A stretch of 64,000 nucleotides of DNA, taken from assembly GCF_019351405.1 (NCBI RefSeq), contig NZ_JAHWZX010000003.1, positions 186,001 to 250,000 of the forward strand, written 5' to 3'. The notes beneath the pieces are model-generated. The model saw only the letters and a program-made list of their open reading frames with translations. It was not told where the DNA came from and ran no database searches. This document shows positions 35,613 to 44,227 of the stretch, piece by piece. How positions within the stretch are numbered: position 1 is the stretch's first letter; each line of letters opens with the position of its first letter. The position numbers and the translations under genes were made by a program. The stretch is from Stakelama flava. Lineage in GTDB: Bacteria; Pseudomonadota; Alphaproteobacteria; Sphingomonadales; Sphingomonadaceae.

Positions 35613-36710
35613 GTGAGCGGCGGATTGTTGCCCGAGGGGTTTCATGACCGGTTGCCGCCGGTGGCGGGCGCTGCGTCCCGGCTGGAACGCACGGTGCTCG
35701 ATGTCGCGCACGCCCATGGCTATGAACAGGTCGATCCCCCGCTGGCCGAGTTCGAGGAGAGCTTCGCCGCGCGGTTGAAATCGGGGAGCGCGCGCGACGC
35801 CGTTCGCTTCGTCGATCCGGTGTCGCAGCGCACGCTCGCCATTCGGCCGGACATGACCGCACAGATCGGCCGGATCGCCGCGACGCGGATGGGGCATCAC
35901 CCGCGCCCGGTTCGGCTGTGCTATGCCGGGGCGGTGGTGAAGCTGCGCGCCAGTGAATTGCAGCCCGAACGCGCGCTTCGCCAGATCGGGGCGGAACTGA
36001 TCGGCCTCGATTCGGTCGCCGCCGCGCGCGAAATCGTCACCGTCGCGGTAGAGGCGTTACAGGCGGCCGGGGTTTCGGGAATCGCGATCGATTTCACCTT
36101 GCCCGATCTGGTCGACACGCTCGCTGGCGGCGCGTTGGGCGGGAACGATCTCGCGCAGCTTCGCGACCGGCTGGATGCGAAGGACGCGGCCGGAGTGGCG
36201 GCGATCGACCCGGCCTATCTGCCGCTGATCGAGGCGGCGGGGCCGTTCGAACGGGCGAGCGAAAAGCTGCGCGCCGTGGCGGGCGACAGCATGACGAGCA
36301 GGCTGGACGGGCTGGCGGAGATTGCGGGCGTGCTGGGCGGCGATATCGCGGTGACGCTCGATCCGACTGAGCGGCACGGCTTCGAATATCAGCGCTGGTT
36401 CGGCTTTTCGCTGTTCCTCGCCGGCGGGCGCGTGCCCATCGGACGCGGCGGGGCGTATACCATCCTGCGCGGCGATGGCGGGGAAGAGCCCGCGGTCGGC
36501 TTCTCGCTCTATGCCGACGCGATCCTTGCGCTGGGTGCGGGGCAGGACGGTCGGCGGCGTCTGTTCCTGCCGCTGGACAGCGATCCGGAACGCGGCGCGG
36601 CGCTGCGGCGCGAAGGCTGGGTCACGGTACAGGCGCTCGATGCCGAAGATACGCCGGGCGCCCAGCTTTGCACCCATGTGCTGACCGACGGCGACCCCCG
36701 ACCGCTGTAA
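35613..36710 (+). CDS. hisZ: ATP phosphoribosyltransferase regulatory subunit
   Basis: HisZ is a catalytically inactive histidyl-tRNA synthetase paralog needed by short-form HisG in histidine synthesis. 365 residues: LLPEGFHDRLPPVA at the N-terminus, QVDPPLAEFEESF, RTLAIRPDMTAQIGRIAATRM (class II motif 2-like) and GGRVPIGRGGAYTILRGD near the end. GTG 35613 begins 30 nt after serA. The gene travels with serA in many sphingomonads. Confidence 0.9.
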   Translation: MSGGLLPEGFHDRLPPVAGAASRLERTVLDVAHAHGYEQVDPPLAEFEESFAARLKSGSARDAVRFVDPVSQRTLAIRPDMTAQIGRIAATRMGHHPRPVRLCYAGAVVKLRASELQPERALRQIGAELIGLDSVAAAREIVTVAVEALQAAGVSGIAIDFTLPDLVDTLAGGALGGNDLAQLRDRLDAKDAAGVAAIDPAYLPLIEAAGPFERASEKLRAVAGDSMTSRLDGLAEIAGVLGGDIAVTLDPTERHGFEYQRWFGFSLFLAGGRVPIGRGGAYTILRGDGGEEPAVGFSLYADAILALGAGQDGRRRLFLPLDSDPERGAALRREGWVTVQALDAEDTPGAQLCTHVLTDGDPRPL

Positions 36711-36746
36711 AGCCCGGCTGGGCCGCGTGCGGACGAAAAATCGCGG

Positions 36747-37220
36747 TTACCGGATGCGGTAAAAGGCGGCGATCCGGTCAAGCGCGAGGCACAGTACCAG
36801 CTTACCCGCGCGGCTGGGCCAGCCAAGTGCCTTTTCGGCGGTAGGAAGCCCTTCGCCCGCGCAGATGACCCGCCATAGGATGTCGGACAGTCCCGGCCCC
36901 GCTTCTTTCAGCGCGCCATCAAAGCGGCGCTTGGCCGAAATCTGCACATGAGTAGCATCGCCCGGATCGGGCGCCGCGCCGCGCGCACGGCCGCTTGGTG
37001 CCGGGTCCCAGCGCATCGTTACGCGCGGGCCGATCGCGGCGGTTTCGTAATCGGCGCGCAGCCGCTCGCCCGCCTCGAACTGCGCATCGCTGATCATGCC
37101 GCGCGCCTTCAACCATCCAAGCGGCGATTCAGCCATGTTGACCGTCATGCTGCGCCCGCGTCGCCCGGCGGGACCGCGAACCTGTCCGTCCCGAAATTCA
37201 CGCTCTTCCAATTGCCGCAT
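36747..37220 (-). CDS. DUF6456 domain-containing protein
   Basis: 157 residues from ATG 37220 (MRQLEEREF). The conserved part is ESPLGWLKARGMISDAQFEAGERLRADYE...RVTMRWDP, followed by LKEAGPGLSDILWRVICAGEGLPTAEKALGWPSRAGKLVLCLALDRIAAFYRI. This pattern fits DUF6456, an alphaproteobacterial family of unknown function that looks like a helical DNA-binding or replication-related domain. The frame extends 25 codons upstream. It is convergent with hisZ and divergent from the XRE gene about 97 bp away. Confidence 0.75.
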   Translation of the reverse strand: MRQLEEREFRDGQVRGPAGRRGRSMTVNMAESPLGWLKARGMISDAQFEAGERLRADYETAAIGPRVTMRWDPAPSGRARGAAPDPGDATHVQISAKRRFDGALKEAGPGLSDILWRVICAGEGLPTAEKALGWPSRAGKLVLCLALDRIAAFYRIR

Positions 37221-37316
37221 CGCGGGTCCCTCCGTCGCTTCGATTCGGCCGACACTTGCCATAGCGAGTATTTTGTAGGACAGAAGAAAAACCAATATGG
37301 TTCAAAAGAGGGCGCA

Positions 37317-37880
37317 ATGATCACAGCGATCCGTGATGTCAGAAAGGCAAAGTCGCTTACGTTGGAAGAGGTGGCGCAGCGATGCGATCCGCCGACCACG
37401 GCACAGACGATCGGGCGGCTGGAAACCGGAACGCGAACCGTGTCGGTAAAATGGCTCAACCGGATCGCCGATGCGCTGGGGGTTGAGGCGGCGGACTTGG
37501 TGAAGCTGCCCGATCAGGCGGAACTGCCCGTGGCGGCCGTTCTCGACGGGGGAGAGGCGCGCGCGCCGCGCCGACCCGCCACGGTGGTTGCCCCGCGCGC
37601 CGAACCGGGCATGGTTGCGGTGACGGTGACCGGATCGAGCGGTGATTACCGTGCTGGCGACGAGCTGTGGTGCCGCAGGATAGCGCCTGACGGCTTTGCG
37701 GCGGCGGTGAACCGCGATGTCCTCGTCCCGCGTCCGGCGGGGCGTTATATCTTTGGCAGGCTGATCGACATGGATGGCGGCAGGCTGCACCTGCTTCCCT
37801 CGGGTGCGGGGCAGCGGCAATTGGTGGTCACCGATCCGGCATGGCTGGCGGTCGCGGTGCGGCTGGTGCGCGCGCTGTAG
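37317..37880 (+). CDS. XRE-family regulator with S24-like C-terminal region
   Basis: 187 residues: an HTH_XRE domain (about 1-65: ITAIRDVRKAKSLTLEEVAQRC...TAQTIGRLETGTRTVSVKWLNRIADALGV) and a beta-rich C-terminal half. The latter (VAVTVTGSSGDYRAGDELWCRR...RDVLVPRPAGRYIFGRLIDMDGGRLHLLP) resembles the LexA/S24 fold, but the catalytic GDSM-type Ser motif is not evident. It is therefore probably a repressor without self-cleavage. ATG 37317 follows AGAGGGCGCA. No phage genes are near. Confidence 0.75.
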   Translation: MITAIRDVRKAKSLTLEEVAQRCDPPTTAQTIGRLETGTRTVSVKWLNRIADALGVEAADLVKLPDQAELPVAAVLDGGEARAPRRPATVVAPRAEPGMVAVTVTGSSGDYRAGDELWCRRIAPDGFAAAVNRDVLVPRPAGRYIFGRLIDMDGGRLHLLPSGAGQRQLVVTDPAWLAVAVRLVRAL

Positions 37881-37904
37881 AATCGGGAGAGGCATGGCGC
37901 GCGA

Positions 37905-37980
37905 TGGTGGGCGGTGACGGGTTCGAACCGCCGACCCTCTCGGTGTAAACGAGATGCTCTACCAGCTGAGCTAACCGCCC
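37905..37980 (-). tRNA. tRNA-Val (anticodon UAC)
   Basis: Minus-strand cloverleaf of 76 nt including an encoded CCA: acceptor GGGCGGT/ACCGCCC, D-arm GCTC-AGCTGGTA-GAGC, anticodon stem TCTCG/CGAGA with loop TTTACAC (anticodon TAC at 37947-37945), T-arm GGCGG-TTCGAAC-CCGTC and discriminator A. All stems pair, with one G-T in the T stem. Confidence 0.97.
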
Positions 37981-38098
37981 CGATGCGCGTTGCGCGGCGA
38001 TAGCGCCACTTTCGCCTTCTGCAAAGAGGGTATCTGAACGCGGCGTTCGGCTTTCGCCCTAATCGGTTGGGCGGCGTTAGGCCACAGGGCCAATCGCA

Positions 38099-39187
38099 TC
38101 AGCCGGCGAGCGGCAGATAATGTTCCAGCCGGGCATGGCCGGCATCGTCGCCGAACCCCTTTTGCGCGCACCAGTCTGCGTCGAAACAGGTCGAGGCATA
38201 GCGTTCGCCCGAATCGCACAGCAGCGTGACGATCGAACCGCGCTCGCCGCGTGCCACCATGGCGTCGATCGTATCCAGACAGGCATGAAGGTTCAGGCCC
38301 GTCGAAGGACCGCAGCGGCGCCCCAGGACCTGGCTGAGATGCTTTGCCGCGGCGATCGCGGCGGCATCGGGAACCGCGATCATCCGGTCAATCACGTCGG
38401 GCAGGAACGATGGTTCGACCCGTGCCCGCCCCACCCCTTCGATCCGCGACAGCGCGCCCGATACCGTCCTGATCGTGCGGTCGATGAAATGGCGATGAAA
38501 GACGGAGGCTTCCGGATCGGCGACGCACAACCCGGTCGGGTGGCCGCTATAGCGGATGTAGCGGCCGATCGTGGCCGAGGTGCCGCCGGTTCCCGCGCCG
38601 CAGACGATCCAGCGCGGAACCGGATTGGGTTCATCGCGCATCTGTTCGAAAATCGACTGGGCGATATTGTTGTTGCCACGCCAGTCGGTCGCCCGTTCGG
38701 CAAAGGTGAACTGGTCGAGATAATGGCCGCCCGTTTCGTGCGCGATGTTCGCCGCGACATCGTACACGGTACGTGCGTCCTTAACCTTGTGGCAGCGGCC
38801 GCCCTGCGCCTCGATCAGCGCGATCTTTTCCTGTGCGGTGTCGGCGGGGATCACAGCCACGAAGGGCAGCCCCAGCATTTTCGCGAAATACGCCTCCGAC
38901 ACCGCAGTGGAGCCGGAAGATGCTTCGACGATCGTGCACCCCGGTGCAATCCATCCGTTGCACAGCGCATAGAGGAACAGCGAGCGCGCGAGGCGGTGTT
39001 TCAGGCTGCCGGTCGGGTGGCTCGCCTCATCCTTCAGGTAAAGCTGGATATCGGGCGCGTTGGTCAGCGGAACGGCGATCAAATGGGTGTCGGCGGAACG
39101 GGTCTGTTCGGCGTGCAGCATGTGTAACGCCTGCCGGTGCCAGTCCGATCGCGAATGGGCATGATCGGCAGGGGGGAGTGGCGGCAT
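38099..39187 (-). CDS. PLP-dependent cysteine synthase-family protein
   Basis: 362 residues of fold-type II PLP enzymes. PLP Lys lies in [15 protein letters not shown] (about 64), the cofactor-binding [19 protein letters not shown] loop follows, and phosphate binding is at the [15 protein letters not shown] glycine-rich loop. This subgroup, with long N- and C-terminal extensions, is annotated as cysteine synthase or L-cysteine desulfhydrase (Cds1-like). Degradation of cysteine is as likely as synthesis. The divergent Lrp-type regulator gene suggests amino-acid-responsive control. Confidence 0.85.
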   Translation of the reverse strand: MPPLPPADHAHSRSDWHRQALHMLHAEQTRSADTHLIAVPLTNAPDIQLYLKDEASHPTGSLKHRLARSLFLYALCNGWIAPGCTIVEASSGSTAVSEAYFAKMLGLPFVAVIPADTAQEKIALIEAQGGRCHKVKDARTVYDVAANIAHETGGHYLDQFTFAERATDWRGNNNIAQSIFEQMRDEPNPVPRWIVCGAGTGGTSATIGRYIRYSGHPTGLCVADPEASVFHRHFIDRTIRTVSGALSRIEGVGRARVEPSFLPDVIDRMIAVPDAAAIAAAKHLSQVLGRRCGPSTGLNLHACLDTIDAMVARGERGSIVTLLCDSGERYASTCFDADWCAQKGFGDDAGHARLEHYLPLAG

Positions 39188-39279
39188 GCTGCAAAGGTCC
39201 GTTTTTAAAAATGATGTGCTGATTGTAGCGCGTCTGGCACGCTAAAAGGATGCAAAGCGAACCGCGATTTTATCGGATC

Positions 39280-39296
39280 ATGCGTTCAAAATGCAT
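39280..39296. promoter_or_regulatory. Candidate Lrp-type operator
   Basis: ATGCGTTCAAAATGCAT is an imperfect 17-bp palindrome (six of eight pairs) in the AT-richer 168-bp gap between the divergent cysteine synthase-like and Lrp genes. AsnC/Lrp regulators bind degenerate sites of about 15 bp. The assignment rests on position and partial symmetry only. Confidence 0.35.
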
Positions 39297-39356
39297 GCCG
39301 GCGGAATTAAACGCGATAAGTTTGTGCAAACGGGTTGAATCGCGCATAGAGGGCGA

Positions 39357-39812
39357 ATGAGCCTCAACCCGCGCGATCGCGCTATCCTAGATATGCTTCA
39401 GCACTCCGCCGATACGCCGGTTTATGAAATTGCAGCACGCGTGAATCTTTCTTCCTCCGCCTGTTCGCGGCGAATCCAGCAGCTTCGCGATCAGGGATAT
39501 ATCAAACGTACCGTCGCGCTGCTCGACCGGGGCAAGCTGGACGTTCCGATGACGGTGTTCGTGATCGTGCACGCCCGGCACAGCGATGCCTGGCTGGACC
39601 GGTTTCGCGAGGTGCTCTCGGCAATCCCCGAAATCGTCGAATGCCACCGCCTGGCCGGCGATTTCGATTATCTGATGAAGGTCATCATTCCCGATATCGG
39701 CTGTTATGACCGCGTGTATAAACGGTTGATTGCCGAAATCGAACTGGCCGACATATCCGCGTATATCTCGATGGAAACGATCAAGGAATCCTCGGTTTTG
39801 CCACTTCGGTGA
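39357..39812 (+). CDS. Lrp/AsnC-family transcriptional regulator
   Basis: 151 residues: N-terminal HTH (LNPRDRAILDMLQHSADTPVYEIAARVNLSSSACSRRIQQLRDQGYI) and a C-terminal RAM/AsnC domain (VPMTVFVIVHARHSDAWLDRFREVLSAIPEIVECHRLAGDFDYLMKVIIPD) for amino-acid binding and oligomerisation. It is divergent from the PLP enzyme, the usual layout of a local activator or repressor such as the cysteine-sensing CuyR/DecR group. Confidence 0.92.
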   Translation: MSLNPRDRAILDMLQHSADTPVYEIAARVNLSSSACSRRIQQLRDQGYIKRTVALLDRGKLDVPMTVFVIVHARHSDAWLDRFREVLSAIPEIVECHRLAGDFDYLMKVIIPDIGCYDRVYKRLIAEIELADISAYISMETIKESSVLPLR

Positions 39813-39857
39813 GGGTGTGTCACCGCTCGGCCGGCCGACGACCGGCGCGGACGAGAC

Positions 39858-39873
39858 ATAAAGAATTCTTTAT
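39858..39873. promoter_or_regulatory. Perfect 16-bp palindrome upstream of the metE promoter
   Basis: ATAAAGAATTCTTTAT is perfectly symmetric and ends 7 bp before a TTGACG -35 element. Its form recalls operators of ArsR-type methionine-cycle regulators (SahR-like) in proteobacteria; that link is from memory and unverified. It suggests transcriptional control of metE in addition to the riboswitch. Confidence 0.5.
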
Positions 39874-39880
39874 ATGGCGC

Positions 39881-39910
39881 TTGACGTGGCTGCCCGTCCC
39901 GCGCGATAGG
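39881..39910 (+). promoter_or_regulatory. Candidate metE promoter
   Basis: TTGACG (39881-39886) and GATAGG (39905-39910) are spaced 18 bp. A transcript from here would start at about 39915-39917, which coincides with the P1 stem of the cobalamin riboswitch. Confidence 0.5.
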
Positions 39911-39914
39911 GTCA

Positions 39915-40102
39915 GCGTCGAAGGTTCTCCGGCCGGGCATGGTTCGCGCCGGAGCTAAGACGGGAAGCCGGTGTGAAACCGGCGCTGCCCCCGCAACTGT
40001 AAGCGGCGAGCGGCGATCCTCGATGTCACTGTAACCGCTATGGTTCCGGGAAGACGGATCGTACGCTTTGACCCGCGAGCCAGGAGACCTGCCTTTCGAC
40101 GC
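39915..40102 (+). promoter_or_regulatory. Cobalamin riboswitch upstream of metE
   Basis: The leader has the adenosylcobalamin aptamer signature. GGGAAGCCGGTGTGAAACC is followed by CCCCCGCAACTGTAAGCGG, and the B12 box GAGCCAGGAGACCTGCC lies at 40077-40093. The closing P1 stem is GCGTCGAA (39915-39922) with TTCGACGC (40095-40102). Placed before the B12-independent methionine synthase, it should lower metE expression when B12 is available for the MetH route. Confidence 0.95.
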
Positions 40103-40195
40103 GATAACGTCCACCGGCGGGGTGCCCGGTCTGGTCGCCTGACGCGAACGCGGCCGGTGTCGATTCCGGCCGTGCGTGCCGGTGTCCGGTTCTTG

Positions 40196-40216
40196 TCCCC
40201 GCCCTTTCTTCGGGGA
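40196..40216 (+). promoter_or_regulatory. Hairpin overlapping the metE translation start region
   Basis: TCCCCG (40196-40201) pairs with CGGGGA (40211-40216), placing the purine-rich region before ATG 40225 in or beside a stem. No T run follows, so control at translation initiation is more likely than termination. Inference from structure and position only. Confidence 0.4.
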
Positions 40217-40224
40217 TGAAGAAT

Positions 40225-42510
40225 ATGACCGTCACGACTGCAACGCTTGGTTTCCCGCGTATCGGCCCGCGCCGCGAACTGAAATTCGCGCTTGAAAGGC
40301 ACTGGTCGGGAAAATCCGACGAAACCGAACTGCTGGAAGCGGCAGCGGGCCTCAAATCCGCGGCCTGGGCGCGCCAGCGTGCGCTTGGCGCGGACTGGCT
40401 GCCCTCCGGCGATTTCTCGCTCTATGACCATGTGCTCGACATGAGCCTGATGCTCGGCGCGGTGCCGCAACGCTATGGCGCGCAGCCGGGCACGGCCGAC
40501 CTTGCCACCTATTTCGCGATGGCGCGCGGCACCAAAGGCACTGGTGGCGAAAGCCTGACCGCATGCGAGATGACCAAATGGTTCGACACCAATTATCACT
40601 TTCTGGTGCCCGAACTACATGCCGGGCAGAAACTTGCGCTCGGCCGGCTGACGATCGTCGATGCCTGGCGCGAGGCGAAGGCGCAGGGGTTCGAAACCCG
40701 GCCGGTGATCGTCGGGCCGGTGACCTGGCTCAGCCTGGCCAAGGGACAGGATGTCGATCCGTTCGATTATCTGGACGAAGTGCTTGGGCTGTATTCGGTA
40801 ATCCTTGGCCATCTGCGCGAAGCCGGCGCTGAATGGGTGCAGATCGACGAGCCTATCCTTGTCACCGACCTGTCCGATCAGCAGCGCAGCGCGCTTACCC
40901 GTGCCTATGCCCGGCTTTCGCGCTCGGGGCCGAAATTGATGCTGACCACCTATTTCGGCGGACTGGGCGATAATCTGTCGTTTGCCGCATCGCTTCCCGT
41001 GGCGGGCCTGCACATTGATTGCGTCCGCGCGCCCGAACAGCTCGACCGGCTGCTGAAGGTCGCGCCCAAATCGCTGCTGCTGTCGCTGGGCGTGGTCGAC
41101 GGGCGCAATATCTGGCGCGCCGACCTTGAAGCGTTGCTCGACCGGCTCGAACCGGTGGCGGCGCTTCGCGATCTCGTGCTCGCCCCGTCCTGTTCGCTGC
41201 TCCATGTGCCGGTCGATCTCGATCTTGAACGCAAGCTCGATGGCGAGGTGAAGCAGTGGCTCGCCTTCGCGGTGCAGAAAATCGCCGAACTGACGACGCT
41301 GAAGGTCGCGCTCAACCACGGCGGCGATTCGGTGCGCGAGGAACTGGCCGCTTCGGCGAAAGCGGTCGCTTCGCGCAAGCATTCGCCGCGAATCCACGAT
41401 CCGAAGGTTGCCGAACGGGTCCGGGCGGTGACCGACGATATGCGCCGCCGCAAATCGGGGCATGCCGAGCGCAGCCGCGTGCAAGCCGACGCGTTGGACC
41501 TGCCGTTGTTCCCCACCACCACCATCGGTTCGTTTCCGCAGACCGAGGCGATCCGGAAAGCGCGCGCGGCGCATAATCGCGGTGATATGTGCGCATCGAC
41601 CTATGACGCGTTTCTGCGCGCCGAAACCGAACGCGCGATCCGCTGGCAGGAAGCGGCGGGCCTCGACATGCTGGTCCATGGCGAATTCGAACGCAACGAC
41701 ATGGTACAGTATTTCGGCGAACAGCTTTCGGGATTCGCGTTCACCACCACCGGCTGGGTGCAATCCTATGGTTCGCGCTGCGTGCGTCCGCCGATCCTGT
41801 TCGGCGACGTTTCGCGGCCCGCGCCGATGACGGTCGAATGGTGGCGCTATGCCCAGTCGCTGACGGAAAAGCCGGTAAAGGGCATGCTCACCGGCCCGGT
41901 TACGATCCTCAACTGGAGCTTCGTTCGCGACGACCAGCCGCGCGAGGACAGCTGCCGCCAGATCGCGCTCGCCATCCGCGACGAAGTGCAGGACCTGGAG
42001 GAAGCCGGGTGCAGGGCGATCCAGATCGACGAGGCGGCGCTTCGCGAAGGCCTGCCGCTGCGGCGTGCCGACTGGCAGCCGTATCTGGACTGGGCGGTCG
42101 ATTGCTTCCGTCTCGCCGCGAGCGGGGTGGAGGACGCGACGCAGATACACACCCATATGTGCTATTCGGAATTCAACGACATCCTTGCCGATATCGGCGC
42201 GATGGATGCCGACGTGATCTCGATCGAAACCGCCCGTTCGCAGATGGAACTGCTCGAAGGCTTTGCCCGCTATGAATATCCCGCCGCGATCGGGCCGGGC
42301 GTCTATGACATCCACACCCCGCGCGTGCCCGATGAAGCGGAAATGGTGAACCTGATACGACTGGCGCAGCTCCACCTTTCGCCCAAGCAACTGTGGGTCA
42401 ATCCCGATTGCGGGCTGAAGACGCGCAAATGGGAAGAGGTAAAGCCGTCGATCAATGCGATGGTCGCGGCGGCGCAAACGCTTCGCGCCGAACATATGGC
42501 AGAGGCCTGA
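40225..42510 (+). CDS. metE: Cobalamin-independent methionine synthase
   Basis: Transfers the methyl group of 5-methyltetrahydropteroyltri-glutamate to homocysteine without B12. 761 residues in the two-barrel MetE layout: N-terminal barrel MTVTTATLGFPRIGPRRELK, C-terminal catalytic barrel from PLFPTTTIGSFPQT, zinc ligands in QIHTHMCYSEF (His, Cys) and NPDCGLKTR (Cys). The length is normal. ATG 40225 is preferred because GGGGATGAAG precedes it and the N-terminus then matches the family; ATG 40216 would add three residues. It is controlled by the upstream cobalamin riboswitch. Confidence 0.97.
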   Translation: MTVTTATLGFPRIGPRRELKFALERHWSGKSDETELLEAAAGLKSAAWARQRALGADWLPSGDFSLYDHVLDMSLMLGAVPQRYGAQPGTADLATYFAMARGTKGTGGESLTACEMTKWFDTNYHFLVPELHAGQKLALGRLTIVDAWREAKAQGFETRPVIVGPVTWLSLAKGQDVDPFDYLDEVLGLYSVILGHLREAGAEWVQIDEPILVTDLSDQQRSALTRAYARLSRSGPKLMLTTYFGGLGDNLSFAASLPVAGLHIDCVRAPEQLDRLLKVAPKSLLLSLGVVDGRNIWRADLEALLDRLEPVAALRDLVLAPSCSLLHVPVDLDLERKLDGEVKQWLAFAVQKIAELTTLKVALNHGGDSVREELAASAKAVASRKHSPRIHDPKVAERVRAVTDDMRRRKSGHAERSRVQADALDLPLFPTTTIGSFPQTEAIRKARAAHNRGDMCASTYDAFLRAETERAIRWQEAAGLDMLVHGEFERNDMVQYFGEQLSGFAFTTTGWVQSYGSRCVRPPILFGDVSRPAPMTVEWWRYAQSLTEKPVKGMLTGPVTILNWSFVRDDQPREDSCRQIALAIRDEVQDLEEAGCRAIQIDEAALREGLPLRRADWQPYLDWAVDCFRLAASGVEDATQIHTHMCYSEFNDILADIGAMDADVISIETARSQMELLEGFARYEYPAAIGPGVYDIHTPRVPDEAEMVNLIRLAQLHLSPKQLWVNPDCGLKTRKWEEVKPSINAMVAAAQTLRAEHMAEA

Positions 42511-42514
42511 CGCG

Positions 42515-43294
42515 ATGACGACGAAGGCCGAAAGCGGCATCGTCCGGCTGATCGACATGATCTTTCCCGGCGATGCCAATCATCACGGCACGCTGTTCGG
42601 CGGCGTGGCACTCGCGCATATGGACAAGGTGGCGTTCCTCGCCGCCTCGCGCCATGGCCGGGCGCCCTTCGTCACCGCCTCTTCGGAAAAAATCGATTTC
42701 GCCGCGCCGGCGCGGATCGGCGAAATGGTGGAGGCGACAGGGCGCGTTACCCGCGTCGGGCGAAGCTCGCTCGACGTGACGGTGGAACTGATCGCGGAAG
42801 TGCCGACCAGCGGCGAGCGGCGGTTGTGCACGCGGGGGCTTTTCACGCTGGTGGCGGTCAAGGGGCCTGAGACCGAACTGCCGCTGCCGCCGCTCGGCAC
42901 GCGGGCGGCAGTGGAAACCGACGCCGCGCTGCGCTTTGTCGACATGGTCTTTCCGCAACAGACCAGCCATTATGGCACGCTGTATGGCGGCGATGCGCTC
43001 AAAATGATGGGCAAGGCGGCGTTCCTTGCCGCGACGCGTCATGCCCGTGCGTCGATCGTCATGGCGGCGTGCGACCGGATCGATTTCAAATCGCAGATCG
43101 GTGAAGGCGAAATGGTCGAACTGGTCGCGCGGGTAAAGATGACGGGCCGCAGTTCGATCCGTATCGACGTCGAACTATGGGCCGAACATCTGATTGCGGG
43201 TGAACGCAGGCAGGCAGCGCAATCCACCTTTACGATGTTAGCGGTCGACGAGAAGGGAAAGCCGATGCCGATCGGCGTCGCATCCGCCCCTTGA
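42515..43294 (+). CDS. Tandem HotDog acyl-CoA thioesterase
   Basis: 259 residues made of two homologous HotDog domains (about 8-120 and 135-250). The repeats share HGTLFGG/YGTLYGG, AFLAASRHGRA/AFLAATRHARA and KIDFAAPARIGEMVE/RIDFKSQIGEGEMVE. The Acot/YciA-like motif points to acyl-CoA thioester hydrolysis; chain-length preference is unknown. Bacterial YciA proteins normally have one domain, so this is an internal duplication. It starts 4 nt after the metE stop and may share its riboswitch-controlled transcript. Confidence 0.82.
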   Translation: MTTKAESGIVRLIDMIFPGDANHHGTLFGGVALAHMDKVAFLAASRHGRAPFVTASSEKIDFAAPARIGEMVEATGRVTRVGRSSLDVTVELIAEVPTSGERRLCTRGLFTLVAVKGPETELPLPPLGTRAAVETDAALRFVDMVFPQQTSHYGTLYGGDALKMMGKAAFLAATRHARASIVMAACDRIDFKSQIGEGEMVELVARVKMTGRSSIRIDVELWAEHLIAGERRQAAQSTFTMLAVDEKGKPMPIGVASAP

Positions 43295-43326
43295 TGCCGC
43301 CGGTTACCGCACGGCGGTGCGGTGGG

Positions 43327-44133
43327 TCAGCGCAGTTGCGCGGCGAGACTCTCTGCCGCCAGCACATAGGCGGGGCCGCCGCATACCGTCCATGCCTGCG
43401 GCACTTCGAGCCGGGGAATCGGATCGAGCAAGGGATGGTGCAGCATTTCGGTGCCGCGGTCGCGCACCTTTTCAGCATCCGATTCGACGATGAGATAATC
43501 AGGCCGTGCGAGCGCGATTTCTTCGAGGCCGATACGCGCAAGCGCCGGCTTTTCCAGCTTGGCGGCCAGATTGACGAGGCCCAGCTGGTGCATCAGGTCA
43601 TCGACCAGCGTGCCGGTGCCGGTCAGGAACCCGCGGCGCTGATAATAGGCGGCGACTCGCCCCTTTCCGACATCGTGCGGAAGCCGCGCCAGCCGCGCGT
43701 TCATATCGGCGATCAGCCGTTCGCCGCGCGCCTTATGTCCGACTGCGGCCGCAACGGTGCGGATTTGCGCGACGATATCGGCATAGCTGTTGGCAATCGG
43801 CAGATCGAGGCGCGCGATGCCGCGATCCTGCAGCATCGCGACGGTCTCGCGACGCTGCCACGGACTGGCGATGATAAGATCGGGGCGCAGCGCGATCACA
43901 TCCTCCGCCGAGCCCTTCGATACCGGTACGTCGCGCGCTTTCGCCGCGGCGGCCGACATTTGCGGATCGCGAGCCAGATCGGTCAGTGCAGCGATCTGCT
44001 CGCGATCGGCGAGCGCGAGCAGATACTGGTCGGCGCACAGGTTAAGCGAAACGATCCGGTGCGGGGCGGGTGATGGCGCGGCCTTCGCACCGATCAGAAG
44101 CGGCAGGGCCAGGGCTGCAAGCCAGCGGTTCAT
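43327..44133 (-). CDS. btuF: Cobalamin ABC transporter substrate-binding protein, BtuF-like
   Basis: A 268-residue periplasmic protein: signal peptide ending near GAKAAP, then the TroA/BtuF fold (HRIVSLNLCADQYLLALADREQIAALTDLARDPQ, ALRPDLIIASPWQRRETVAMLQDRGI) with the long connecting helix and a C-terminal lobe. It is divergent from btuC and btuD. The B12 substrate is assigned from the neighbourhood (btuCD, btuB, cob genes and a cobalamin riboswitch); by sequence alone it could bind a haem or siderophore. Confidence 0.82.
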   Translation of the reverse strand: MNRWLAALALPLLIGAKAAPSPAPHRIVSLNLCADQYLLALADREQIAALTDLARDPQMSAAAAKARDVPVSKGSAEDVIALRPDLIIASPWQRRETVAMLQDRGIARLDLPIANSYADIVAQIRTVAAAVGHKARGERLIADMNARLARLPHDVGKGRVAAYYQRRGFLTGTGTLVDDLMHQLGLVNLAAKLEKPALARIGLEEIALARPDYLIVESDAEKVRDRGTEMLHHPLLDPIPRLEVPQAWTVCGGPAYVLAAESLAAQLR

Positions 44134-44227
44134 GCTTCGCCTTTGCCAAAGCGCGCCGCGCTGCGCTAGGGGCGTCTGCCAACCGGGGCACAGCGGGTGA
44201 TGGCGTGACGATCATGAAGGCAGGGCG

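Noticed and set aside
37317..37980. XRE regulator next to a tRNA as a sign of an integrated element
   Set aside because: No integrase, no duplicated tRNA end and no phage-like genes; base composition matches the surroundings.
40615..42579. A long open frame antisense to metE, and similar ones opposite hrpB, smc and the GH5-like gene
   Set aside because: Rich in Arg, His, Ala and Gln from reversed codons, with no family features; the sense genes are unambiguous.
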